From: Paenibacillus ottowii
Lineage (GTDB): Bacteria > Bacillota > Bacilli > Paenibacillales > Paenibacillaceae
Direction of reading: 5' to 3'
Assembly: GCF_006874425.1 (NCBI RefSeq)
Contig: NZ_VIJZ01000006.1
Location: forward strand, 248,001-312,000
Length of the DNA: 64,000 bases
The translations under genes were made by a program, and so were the position numbers. The notes beneath the pieces were generated by a model that saw nothing but the letters and a program-made list of their open reading frames with translations, did not search any database and was not told the origin of the DNA. How positions within the stretch are numbered: the first letter of the stretch is position 1; every line of letters begins with the position of its first letter. Shown here piece after piece: positions 1 through 7,937 of the stretch.

Positions 1-74
1 GTGCTTTTTGTACCGCAAGCAGCCAGTACCGCAATTAATGTCAAGCTCAATACCGCCAATACCCATTTCTTCAT
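1..74 (-). CDS. metQ: Methionine ABC transporter substrate-binding lipoprotein MetQ (N-terminal fragment)
   Basis: Only the first 24 codons lie in the window; the gene runs off the left edge. The visible peptide begins MKKWVLAVLSLTLIAVLAAC, a lipoprotein signal: two lysines, a hydrophobic core and a lipobox ending in LAAC. A GGAGGGG ribosome binding site precedes the ATG. It lies 76 bases downstream of metI on the same strand, behind metN and a SAM riboswitch, so it is almost certainly the extracellular methionine-binding lipoprotein (NlpA family) of the MetNIQ importer. The identity is inferred from the lipobox plus operon context, since the ligand-binding domain is outside the window. Confidence 0.8.
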   Translation of the reverse strand, partial: MKKWVLAVLSLTLIAVLAACGTKS

Positions 75-150
75 GTTGTTACCCCTCCAATAATTTGTAA
101 TATTCAGGATCAGACGTCCTGACCAATAAGGATATCTATATATGTTTTCC

Positions 151-819
151 CTATTTTCGAGTATAATGCCGCACGAGGCGATCTCCTGCCATTTGCAGCA
201 GTTGTACCAATACGACCATTAGCACGACCGCAACAATCATTACAGCCGTTTCGTAACGATAATAACCGTAGTTGATAGCCAGCGTACCCAGTCCACCGCC
301 CCCGATCATACCGGACATTGCCGTGTACGATACGAGGGTAACAACAGTAATGGTTAATGCGGCCAGCAGGCCCGGAAGTGCTTCGCGTAACAGCACACGC
401 CGGATAATTTGCCCTGTCGAGGCCCCCATCGCTTGTGCAGCCTCAATGACACCCTTGTCCACTTCACGCAGAGACGTTTCGACAAGACGTGCAAAGAATG
501 GAGCAGCCCCGATAACCAAGGGCGGGATGGTTCCCAGTACCCCGGTAGAGGTACCTACCAACGATCGTGTAAAAGGAATAAGTGCAACGATCAAAATGAT
601 AAATGGTACGGAACGCAAAATGTTAACGATGAAAGATAATACAATGTATATCACCTTCATCGGAGTCAACGAGGAGCGGCTCGCCAGAAACAACAATATA
701 CCGAGCGGCAATCCAATAACGAGGGTGAACAATGCAGATGCTCCGAGCATCTGAAGGGTCTCCAGCGTAGAATTCCCTAGCTCTTCCCAACTCACTTGTG
801 AAAAATCAAGTTCGCTCAT
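151..819 (-). CDS. metI: Methionine ABC transporter permease MetI
   Basis: Membrane permease of the MetNIQ methionine importer, 222 residues, the usual size of the family. It is hydrophobic with about five membrane segments and carries the ABC-permease EAA loop (EAAQAMGAS at residues 126-134), which docks onto the ATPase. It overlaps the end of metN by 4 bases, which suggests translational coupling, and is followed by metQ. The whole unit is transcribed leftwards behind a SAM-I leader, which fits methionine uptake rather than another substrate. Confidence 0.93.
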   Translation of the reverse strand: MSELDFSQVSWEELGNSTLETLQMLGASALFTLVIGLPLGILLFLASRSSLTPMKVIYIVLSFIVNILRSVPFIILIVALIPFTRSLVGTSTGVLGTIPPLVIGAAPFFARLVETSLREVDKGVIEAAQAMGASTGQIIRRVLLREALPGLLAALTITVVTLVSYTAMSGMIGGGGLGTLAINYGYYRYETAVMIVAVVLMVVLVQLLQMAGDRLVRHYTRK

Positions 820-1838
820 TGTCCGATTACCTCCACATCAAGTCCTTGCCCAGACACTTCGCGCAGCGTATGCTCTATATCTGTAGGGTTTCCTTCAAAA
901 CGAACGATCAGCTGTCCATATGGTACGTTTTTAATCGTAGAGATGGTTCCTTGCAAGATTGCAAAATCAACCCCTGTACTTCGAGCCGTACGCGACAGAA
1001 TCGCATCATAAGTTTTGCTACCCAAGAAGGAGATACGCACCACCTGCGCCGCTTCCCCGCTACCTGCGGCTGCAATCGCTGCTTGCAACTCCTCAGGATG
1101 TTCTGCCTCCCGCTGGATAAAGTCCTTAGTTACCTGGTGCTGTGGCTTCAAAAACACTTCTGCCACCGGGCCCTGCTCCACGATATCCCCCTGATGAATG
1201 ACGCCAACCCGATCACAAATACTTTGGATGACATGCATCTCATGGGTAATCAATACGATGGTCAAATTAAAGCGCTGATTAATATCCAGCAGCAATTTTA
1301 GGATAGAGCCTGTCGTCTGTGGATCAAGTGCAGACGTCGCTTCGTCACACAGCAACACATGAGGATCACTAGCCAGTGCCCGTGCAATTCCTACCCGCTG
1401 CTTCTGTCCGCCTGAAAGCTGTGACGGATACTTTCCACTGTGTTCTTTCAGCCCCACCAGTTCCAGCAGCTCGTGAACTTTCTTGTCCACCTCCTGCTTA
1501 GGGGTATTTACCAGACGCAATGGAAATGCAATGTTGTCATAGACCGTTGCTGAAGACAACAAATTAAAATGTTGAAAAATCATTCCGATTTTTCGACGTT
1601 GCTTCTGTAACTGGGATTGACTCACAGTCACAAGGTTTACCCCATCTACCCATACTTCGCCTGAAGTAGGGCGCTCCAATAAATTAATACAGCGGATCAA
1701 TGTACTTTTGCCCGCCCCGGAGTGACCAATCACCCCGAATATTTCTCCCCGCTTTATAGAAAGGTTCAACCCGGACAGCGCATTAACGCGTCGGTTGCCT
1801 TTACCATAATGCTTGGTTAATTGCTTAAGTTCTATCAA
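816..1838 (-). CDS. metN: Methionine ABC transporter ATP-binding protein MetN
   Basis: ATPase that powers methionine import. Residues 1-245 form the ABC domain: Walker A GHSGAGKST at 38-46, signature LSGGQKQRVGIARAL from 141, and Walker B VLLCDEATSALD at 161-172. The last 75 or so residues form the NIL/ACT-like domain, which in MetN proteins binds methionine and gives trans-inhibition. Length 340 is normal for the family. It is the first gene of the metN-metI-metQ operon and follows the SAM riboswitch and terminator directly, so intracellular S-adenosylmethionine should shut it off. Confidence 0.95.
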   Translation of the reverse strand: MIELKQLTKHYGKGNRRVNALSGLNLSIKRGEIFGVIGHSGAGKSTLIRCINLLERPTSGEVWVDGVNLVTVSQSQLQKQRRKIGMIFQHFNLLSSATVYDNIAFPLRLVNTPKQEVDKKVHELLELVGLKEHSGKYPSQLSGGQKQRVGIARALASDPHVLLCDEATSALDPQTTGSILKLLLDINQRFNLTIVLITHEMHVIQSICDRVGVIHQGDIVEQGPVAEVFLKPQHQVTKDFIQREAEHPEELQAAIAAAGSGEAAQVVRISFLGSKTYDAILSRTARSTGVDFAILQGTISTIKNVPYGQLIVRFEGNPTDIEHTLREVSGQGLDVEVIGQ

Positions 1839-1924
1839 CGTGCTGCGACCTCCTTCACTTCTTCCTTACCCTTTTAACCAGTTGTCATCTCTCAGGATTG
1901 TATAAATTCGCTATTTATTTATAC

Positions 1925-1957
1925 AAAAAAGCCCCTTTCACAGAATGAAAAGGGCCC
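1925..1957 (-). terminator. Riboswitch-controlled intrinsic terminator of metNIQ
   Basis: Read on the minus strand, GGGGCCCTTTTCATT is followed by its partner GTGAAAGGGGC and a run of six T. It lies between the SAM-binding core and metN, which is where the expression platform of an S-box leader is expected. Confidence 0.85.
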
Positions 1958-1967
1958 CACCTTGCGA

Positions 1968-2113
1968 ACCTTTTCTCATCTGCCAAAACCGCAATAACTC
2001 TAGCGGTTTTGTAGGAATTAGCACCATATGTTCCCTCCCGGTGCATTACACCGGGAAAGAACGGGTTGCCGGGCTTCATCGGGCCAGTCCCTCCACCTCT
2101 CTGGATAAGAAAA
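1968..2113 (-). ncRNA. SAM-I (S-box) riboswitch upstream of metNIQ
   Basis: The minus strand shows the hallmark S-box core: CUUAUC, AGAGAGGUGGAGGGA, CUGGCCC and GAUGAAGCCCGGCAACC, in that order. The flanking UUCUUAUC and GAUGAGAA segments close helix P1. A terminator follows at 1925-1957 and metN begins about 90 bases further on. By the known mechanism, SAM binding stabilises the aptamer and lets the terminator form, so the importer is made when SAM is low. Confidence 0.95.
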
Positions 2114-2191
2114 ATATGTTAAACTCCAGCTTTAGCTGTCCGTTAAGTTTATGTTAGAAATAATTCAAGCATTTTTCTGAAACTAGGTTTC

Positions 2192-2220
2192 AGTATAGTT
2201 AGTTTACATTGCTTTGTCAA
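2192..2220 (-). promoter_or_regulatory. SigA-type promoter of the metNIQ leader
   Basis: On the minus strand TTGACA (2220-2215) and TATACT (2197-2192) are separated by 17 bases. This near-consensus housekeeping promoter lies about 80 bases upstream of the first S-box helix. Confidence 0.75.
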
Positions 2221-2239
2221 AGGATATTTTCTGTCATAA

Positions 2240-2965
2240 TTATGGACGTACTGCCCGGTTCTCCCAATGTTTCGTAGTATAAGAAAAAACGTTGAACAGC
2301 GACCGGCACACCATTTCCAAGCCCTGCTGCAAATCTTCCAGATGGTGATCGAGGTCCTCCAGTTGGATTTTGCCATATAAAGCACGGTGTCGTTGCCAGA
2401 GATCATCCTGCATTTCCGTATTCATATAGTGTATCTCCGTATTTCGCCGCTTACGTAGCCGATTGATAGCATCGTTGTATGTGTCCTTGATATCATTTAG
2501 ATTATCTGTCAATGCAGGATGCATTTTGAGATACTTGAGCTGTCGCAACACAGTAAAATAAGAATAATGCGCCTTATACTGCCCTGTTTTTAAATCATAC
2601 AGGTCATTCATCCAGTTACCAAGTTTATCCAAAATGGAAAATACTCGCACAAACCCATCCTTATAAAAGAAAACATATAAAGCATAATCGGATTTTTCAT
2701 CCTTGCTCATATCTTCGGCGTATCCGGCTTTTACTTTCTTACGGAAAAAGGCCGCAGCATGATGGCTCTGCTCCAGTTCATCCAAAGACGACATCAGACC
2801 ACGTGTCAAAATTTCTGCCTTCCGAAAGTCATGCGTCGGATCACCACTCGCCTGGATTTGCCGTTCCAGTAAATGCAACATGTCTGACATGCTATTCATG
2901 GCATCCAGCAGGAGACCACTGTTTACACGTGGGGGCTCGCCCAACAGCTTGCGTATCATGCTCAC
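2240..2965 (-). CDS. Probable HEPN-domain protein (Cthe_2314-like)
   Basis: Soluble, charged, mostly helical 241-residue protein with no signal or membrane segment. The most telling motif is RNTEIHY at 174-180, an R-x4-H arrangement typical of HEPN domains, the catalytic core of many metal-independent RNases and of some nucleic-acid-binding proteins. I think it belongs to the Cthe_2314-type HEPN family, from memory of that family rather than a search. No antitoxin-like partner is adjacent: the upstream gene is a UbiD decarboxylase 48 bases away and the downstream neighbour is the SAM leader. RNase function is therefore not established. Confidence 0.6.
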   Translation of the reverse strand: MSMIRKLLGEPPRVNSGLLLDAMNSMSDMLHLLERQIQASGDPTHDFRKAEILTRGLMSSLDELEQSHHAAAFFRKKVKAGYAEDMSKDEKSDYALYVFFYKDGFVRVFSILDKLGNWMNDLYDLKTGQYKAHYSYFTVLRQLKYLKMHPALTDNLNDIKDTYNDAINRLRKRRNTEIHYMNTEMQDDLWQRHRALYGKIQLEDLDHHLEDLQQGLEMVCRSLFNVFSYTTKHWENRAVRP

Positions 2966-3013
2966 GCCTCCTTCATATCTGTAAAATCCGGCTGTTTGAT
3001 GCTTTAACAGGCG

Positions 3014-4780
3014 TCAAGCAAAATAACTCGTCCACCGTTGATCTACAAGTTTAACAATATCCTCACGCGGCAGTACCTCATCAGGGTAGCCCGGCTTCAT
3101 ACGTGCATCCACTACAATTGGCAGCTTATAGTTCAAGTGATGCAAGCGTACTTCGCTGTCGGCGTACATATCTGTAGCTGGGTTGAAGCGTGTGAATACC
3201 GTCCACAGGAACGAGGCTTGGGAGCGTACGACTTCTTTGGCATCATCCACGATAAAGACAAGCGGCCACTCTTGCTCACCCGCCGCTAATCGTTCCAACA
3301 CACGCGCAGCGAGTTCTGGCTCCTGTTCAAAGGAGTCACCCGAAACGACGAGACACCCTCCGCAATAGGGTTCGATGTCACGAATTCCTGGCAGATCGCC
3401 TCCCTCATAAGCACGAGGCAATTCACGCACAGGCTCGCCTACTCCCATCAGAATCGCCTTACTGCCGTGATTCAGCTTACGGCCCGTGTAATCGAGTGTA
3501 TCGTGAGAGGTATGGTTGAAAATAAACAAATCTCTTGCTGGATTAAACCGCTCCAGAATGGTTTCGAGCAGCAGGTTGAAGTCAGATAAATCGATCACCC
3601 GATCCGTCAGCATCAGGAATTTGGTCAATGACAATTGACCTTGACCCAGAATCGTAAAGCCCGATACAAGCGCTTCACGGGAGTAGCTTTCACGTACGAC
3701 TGCCGCTGCTAATGCATGTACACCCGTTTCCGCATATGCCCACAATGACTTGACGGAAGGCATCACAAGCGGATAGGCAGGCGACAACAAACGCTGCAAA
3801 AATTCGCCGAGATAGTAGTCTTCCTGCCGCGGCTTACCTACAATGGTTGCCGGATAAATGGCATCTTTGCGATGATGCATATGTTTGACATGAAACACAG
3901 GAAAGTCATGTTGTAATGAGTAATAGCCAAAATGATCGCCAAACGGCCCTTCCGGGCGGCGTTCATGAGGCGGCACATAGCCGCTGATCGCAAATTCGGC
4001 TTCTGCTGGGATACGGTGACCCCCAAGCGGGTCTTCCGTCATGGGCAGCTTGCCCCCCATAATAAGGGATGCCAGCATTAGCTCAGGCAAGTTTTCCGGG
4101 GCCGGGGCAATCGCAGACGCAATCAGGGCAGGCGGGCCGCCGATGATGATCGTCGTCGGCAACGGCTCATTGCGCAGCTCGGCTTCATGATAATGGAAAC
4201 CACCGCCTTTATGGATCTGCCAGTGGATTCCAGTCGTCTGATCATCATAAATCTGGATGCGATACATTCCCAAATTGTGATCCTTGGGTTGGCCTGGCTT
4301 CTCGGTATACACCAGCGGAAGCGTAATGAACGGCCCTCCATCCTCGTGCCAACTGGTCACCCTAGGCAGTGGAGCCAGCGGAGCATCTGTACGGCGAACA
4401 CCCAAAACAGGAGCTTCGCTATGAGATACGGTTTTTAGTCCTACTTTTAGCATGTCCTTAATGAGCCCACGTTCATTCCACAATGCTTTGGGTGTAGGTG
4501 GCAGCAACGTTTTGGTCGCGCCTACAATTGCATCCATCAGTTGTTCTGGGCGAGGACCAAAAGCCATATCCACACGGCGATTTGTGCCAAACAAATTACT
4601 GGCGACAGGAAAAGGGGTGCCTTTGACATTGGTAAACAGCAGCGCCGGACCTTCTTCCTGTATGACTCTTCGGTGGATCTCGGCCAGTTCCAAATAAGGA
4701 TCAACTGGTGCTTCTATAATTTTAAGATCATTTTCTTTACGCAGCGCTTCGATAAATTGGCGCAAATTCTGATAGATCAA
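3014..4780 (-). CDS. UbiD family decarboxylase
   Basis: 588-residue member of the UbiD/Fdc family, reversible decarboxylases that use prenylated FMN made by UbiX. Family features are visible, including the N-terminal domain with IIEAPVDPYLELAEIHRRV, the EDPLGGHRIPAEAEFAISG region and the GPFGDHFGYYS segment that supplies active-site residues. The start is taken as TTG at 4780, because AGGAGG lies 10 bases upstream. The longer frame from 4807 would place the ribosome site inside the coding region. No ubiX-like gene is adjacent. Substrate unknown; in Firmicutes such proteins have been linked to aromatic-acid or quinone metabolism. Confidence 0.88.
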   Translation of the reverse strand: MIYQNLRQFIEALRKENDLKIIEAPVDPYLELAEIHRRVIQEEGPALLFTNVKGTPFPVASNLFGTNRRVDMAFGPRPEQLMDAIVGATKTLLPPTPKALWNERGLIKDMLKVGLKTVSHSEAPVLGVRRTDAPLAPLPRVTSWHEDGGPFITLPLVYTEKPGQPKDHNLGMYRIQIYDDQTTGIHWQIHKGGGFHYHEAELRNEPLPTTIIIGGPPALIASAIAPAPENLPELMLASLIMGGKLPMTEDPLGGHRIPAEAEFAISGYVPPHERRPEGPFGDHFGYYSLQHDFPVFHVKHMHHRKDAIYPATIVGKPRQEDYYLGEFLQRLLSPAYPLVMPSVKSLWAYAETGVHALAAAVVRESYSREALVSGFTILGQGQLSLTKFLMLTDRVIDLSDFNLLLETILERFNPARDLFIFNHTSHDTLDYTGRKLNHGSKAILMGVGEPVRELPRAYEGGDLPGIRDIEPYCGGCLVVSGDSFEQEPELAARVLERLAAGEQEWPLVFIVDDAKEVVRSQASFLWTVFTRFNPATDMYADSEVRLHHLNYKLPIVVDARMKPGYPDEVLPREDIVKLVDQRWTSYFA

Positions 4781-4909
4781 CTGGATAATTCCTCCTAAGC
4801 AAATCAAGCCCTCGAGAAACTCGTGGGCCTGGTTTGTTTCTTATGATGTTATTATACGTGTTCAAGCGCCTTTTGGGCAAAAATACGTTTCACTATGATC
4901 TACGAATGC

Positions 4910-5842
4910 TTAGGATCGCTGTGCCTGGGTCGGAATCAGCTTGCGGTCAGGTGATAATTGCCATACACGATAGCTCAGATAAGCCAGAATGGAGAACAAT
5001 GATGCAATCACCAGCATATGTCCCAGCACGATAAACATGTAAATTTCAGGTCTATTGACGTACAGCAAGATAATGCCAATCACCACTTGAAGAATGATCA
5101 ATAGGACCGAAACGACACCCAGTGTACGAATATCCCGGTGATTCGGGTGATAACGGTACGAGTAATGACCCACAGCCAAGATAATGACAAACAGCAGACC
5201 AGCTGAAATTTGATGAAGCAGCAGTGGAGAAATAATGCCCCCAATATTTACAACCTTCTGGATAACCGAATGACTAAGCAACGCCCCTGAATAGACAGCA
5301 ATATAGGTATAGATCGTTGACAGCCATATAAAGTTACGATAACCCCGACTGACACGCCCAGGAATCAGACGCGGAGTGTAACGTGAATCCGCATGCTCCT
5401 GCCAAGCCCCCAGCGTCATCATGGTCGCACTGGCAAAAGCGATCAACGCAAAGCCAAAATGCAGGCCCATGACTGCAGCCGATTGAGAGAAGATGACAGC
5501 CAACGCCCCCATCGCACCTTGTATGATTACAAACAATAGCGTGAGCAACGAGAATAGCTGTAAATCCTTCCGATGCTTCATAAACAGCAAAAAGCCAACA
5601 AACGAGGCGATAGAAAGAATCCCGGCCATGGCACTGACGGAGCGATGCGAGAACTCAATAAGGGATGCGATGGTATGCGCCGGAACCAGTTTACCATTAC
5701 AAAGCGGGAATTCTCGTCCACACCCAAGACCCGAATCCGTTCGCGTCACGACCCCTCCACCAAAGGTAGCCAAAAACATGACAATACATGTTACGAGTGC
5801 CAGCCATTTTAATATTCTCATTTTGTTATTCAATGAATTCAC
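4910..5842 (-). CDS. ctaA: Heme A synthase CtaA (COX15/CtaA family)
   Basis: Membrane enzyme that oxidises the C8 methyl of heme O to give heme A for cytochrome aa3 oxidase. It has 310 residues and eight hydrophobic segments, as in Bacillus CtaA. The four expected heme-ligand histidines are present at 66 (EFSHRS), 128 (GLHFGF), 210 (LLHQIS) and 275 (LGHMLV). A cysteine pair sits in the first outer loop (C41, C48). The start is GTG behind GGAAGG. Its partner, heme O synthase CtaB, lies about 14 kb away at 19299-20243 rather than alongside. Confidence 0.94.
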   Translation of the reverse strand: MNSLNNKMRILKWLALVTCIVMFLATFGGGVVTRTDSGLGCGREFPLCNGKLVPAHTIASLIEFSHRSVSAMAGILSIASFVGFLLFMKHRKDLQLFSLLTLLFVIIQGAMGALAVIFSQSAAVMGLHFGFALIAFASATMMTLGAWQEHADSRYTPRLIPGRVSRGYRNFIWLSTIYTYIAVYSGALLSHSVIQKVVNIGGIISPLLLHQISAGLLFVIILAVGHYSYRYHPNHRDIRTLGVVSVLLIILQVVIGIILLYVNRPEIYMFIVLGHMLVIASLFSILAYLSYRVWQLSPDRKLIPTQAQRS

Positions 5843-5904
5843 CCGTATCCTTCCAAATATAATATTTATTCACTTTAGATGTTGTGAAATGATCACTTAA
5901 AGTA

Positions 5905-5933
5905 ATTATAACTGATATATCGGTCCTTGACAT
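5905..5933 (-). promoter_or_regulatory. Candidate promoter of ctaA
   Basis: Minus-strand ATGTCA, 17 bases, then a perfect TATAAT, about 65 bases upstream of the ctaA GTG. The -35 matches the consensus at only four of six positions. Confidence 0.4.
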
Positions 5934-5967
5934 ACGTGCTTTGTTGACAAAATGTGAACGTGTCCGT

Positions 5968-6004
5968 AAGAAAGCCGCCTCCTACTGAAGGAAGCGGCTT
6001 TCTT
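5968..6004 (-). terminator. Intrinsic terminator after the thioredoxin gene
   Basis: AAGAAAGCCGC pairs perfectly with GCGGCTTTCTT across a 15-base loop. It lies 53 bases beyond the thioredoxin stop codon and also upstream of ctaA. Confidence 0.75.
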
Positions 6005-6057
6005 AATGTCTTGATGATATGGTGCCCTGCGGGCCCATCATACATACCATGATCCAA

Positions 6058-6402
6058 TTATTTTGCGAGATTAGCATGGACTTCTACAGCCCGGTCCAAA
6101 AACTGCTCGATTTCTTCGCGGGATTTACGCAGTCTGTTCACCAGACGTACCAACTCTCGGCCTTCACTATAAGCGATAAAGCTGGGAATACCCAGAACAT
6201 TTTGCTCTTGACTGACACTTTCGGCCTGTTCTACGTCAATCTCAATTAATGTAAGCTTGTCTGCATATTGTTGCTCCACATCAGGCATGAACGGATCAAT
6301 AAAATGACAATCCCCGCACCAATCCGCCTTGAACACAGCTACCGTTACGCCTGAATTGGATATTGCCTTATTAAAGTCTTCATGAGAGACGATTTTTTGC
6401 AT
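6058..6402 (-). CDS. Thioredoxin family protein
   Basis: Small cytosolic thiol-disulfide protein, 114 residues, with a thioredoxin fold. The active site is WCGDC at 28-32 rather than the WCGPC of classical TrxA. The cis-proline loop is visible as VLGIPSFI. No signal peptide. The ATG follows AGGAGG at good spacing. It is monocistronic by appearance, with a terminator just downstream and a divergent gene upstream. It resembles the YtpP/YdbP-type accessory thioredoxins of Bacillus; the specific substrate cannot be told. Confidence 0.88.
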   Translation of the reverse strand: MQKIVSHEDFNKAISNSGVTVAVFKADWCGDCHFIDPFMPDVEQQYADKLTLIEIDVEQAESVSQEQNVLGIPSFIAYSEGRELVRLVNRLRKSREEIEQFLDRAVEVHANLAK

Positions 6403-6636
6403 ATATAATTCCTCCTCTAAATTCTTTTGTGCATAAGATCCTGTACTTTCTATTTTAACGCCAAGTAAAGCTTTTGCACACTCCCTATTCTGCTCACATG
6501 CTGATTGGAAGCCCTCTCATTAAGGCATACTAAAGCTATACTTAAGAATCCACAACAGTGACAAACATCCTACAGCATACCCAACATACTTGTTGGAATA
6601 CGGGAATGCCTGCACTTGAAAGGAGGTTATTTAAAC

Positions 6637-7926
6637 ATGTCTCTGACCGAATGGCTCCATGCTGCATCTCGACAGCTTCAGGGAGGGCTAAAGTTACTGG
6701 GTTCCGTTCCGCGCGCTGCGGAAGAGGCATGGGAAGGCAAACGTGCGGCTTGGACCGAATCCCGTAAATTACGCTATCCCTTACGTCATCTGCCGTGGGA
6801 TTATCAGTCGGCACAGACCGCTATGAATGAGGCTGAAGCGTTAATGCTGGTCAACGGTCCCGCTACGCGTCCCTCTTCTCTAAATATGCCTTTATGTGAA
6901 ACAGACTGTGAGCTGCTGGAGCGGATCAAGAACGACACAGCACAGGAGAATCGCAGCAATATTACGCGCACGGCCGCTTATCTCGACTGCTATCGTGGCT
7001 ATCCTGAATTACACTGGGCATTATTGGCTCATCTGGTTTCCCGTAACGGCGGCTATAATATGACCGACTTGAAGAGTGAGCTTATTGGCGACCTGTTCGA
7101 CGAACAGGAAAAGGAGTGGCTGTATCGACTGCTGGAGCGCTGTAACGCCCTTATTTTCCAGGACGCTTATCCGCAGTTGCAGCTTTACATGCATAGCCGT
7201 CATTTGGGACGGAGCTGCTTTCATTTGTTGCCTTATTTTCACGTTTCGCCATTCATGAAGCCCTTTTGGGAACGTTTCTGGGCTTGGCGGGATAGTTCTC
7301 TTTTGACGGTAGCGCTCATTATTAATGAACAAAACTATATTGAAGGACGGGTCGTGAAAGATCCGTATTTCCAAAAATTCGTAACCCACAAGCCGGGGTT
7401 TTATTTGCATGACTGGCTTCAGCTCAATCAGGTTATTTTTCCGCTTGGGCTAAATGATGGACTTGCCGGACTTGTCATGGAGCGTTTCGGCCATCTGGAC
7501 GAGCGGATCGGCTTTGGCAAAAGCCTCTACGCTATGTTGTTTGGTCATCAGCAGGTACTGGATCAGGTAACCGCATTTGCTACCCGCGTGCCGCATACCG
7601 GTTCTCGCAGCGACTATTGGCCTGGACTGTTCACTCCCAACGAACAAAAAGCGCTGCGCTCTCCAAAAGAGAGTGCAACGCTTTTAGCGCATGAATGGCT
7701 TCCGCCGGGTCAACGTTTGTACAGCCCGGAGTTGAACTCCGTCTGGTCAGATACAGCATATGATCCGATCCCTCGTTATGATTGGTTTCAGGATGGTTCC
7801 ACGCTTGGGCATCTCAGTGAACCAAGACGGCCTCTGTTATTTGCCATGCGCCATGAACACCGTCATGGCATTCAAAAAACAGCAATGGCCCATGATGCCC
7901 ATAACAGCTTACGGCCCTTCCACTGA
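6637..7926 (+). CDS. DUF2515 family protein (YppC-like)
   Basis: 429-residue protein that I recognise as the DUF2515/YppC family of spore-forming Firmicutes, function unknown. It is soluble and rich in aromatic residues, with a conserved-looking central stretch (NITRTAAYLDCYRGYPELHW, continuing AHLVSRNGGYNM). The start is ATG at 6637 because AAAGGAGG sits 8 bases before it; the longer frame from 6616 would include the ribosome site. It ends only 11 bases from the end of the convergent flippase gene, with no obvious terminator in the gap. Confidence 0.82.
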   Translation: MSLTEWLHAASRQLQGGLKLLGSVPRAAEEAWEGKRAAWTESRKLRYPLRHLPWDYQSAQTAMNEAEALMLVNGPATRPSSLNMPLCETDCELLERIKNDTAQENRSNITRTAAYLDCYRGYPELHWALLAHLVSRNGGYNMTDLKSELIGDLFDEQEKEWLYRLLERCNALIFQDAYPQLQLYMHSRHLGRSCFHLLPYFHVSPFMKPFWERFWAWRDSSLLTVALIINEQNYIEGRVVKDPYFQKFVTHKPGFYLHDWLQLNQVIFPLGLNDGLAGLVMERFGHLDERIGFGKSLYAMLFGHQQVLDQVTAFATRVPHTGSRSDYWPGLFTPNEQKALRSPKESATLLAHEWLPPGQRLYSPELNSVWSDTAYDPIPRYDWFQDGSTLGHLSEPRRPLLFAMRHEHRHGIQKTAMAHDAHNSLRPFH

Positions 7927-7937
7927 ATGAGGGCTCT

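Noticed and set aside
272..754. 160-residue frame opposite metI
   Set aside because: It is fully antisense to a clear MetI coding region, has no ribosome site and no recognisable domain.
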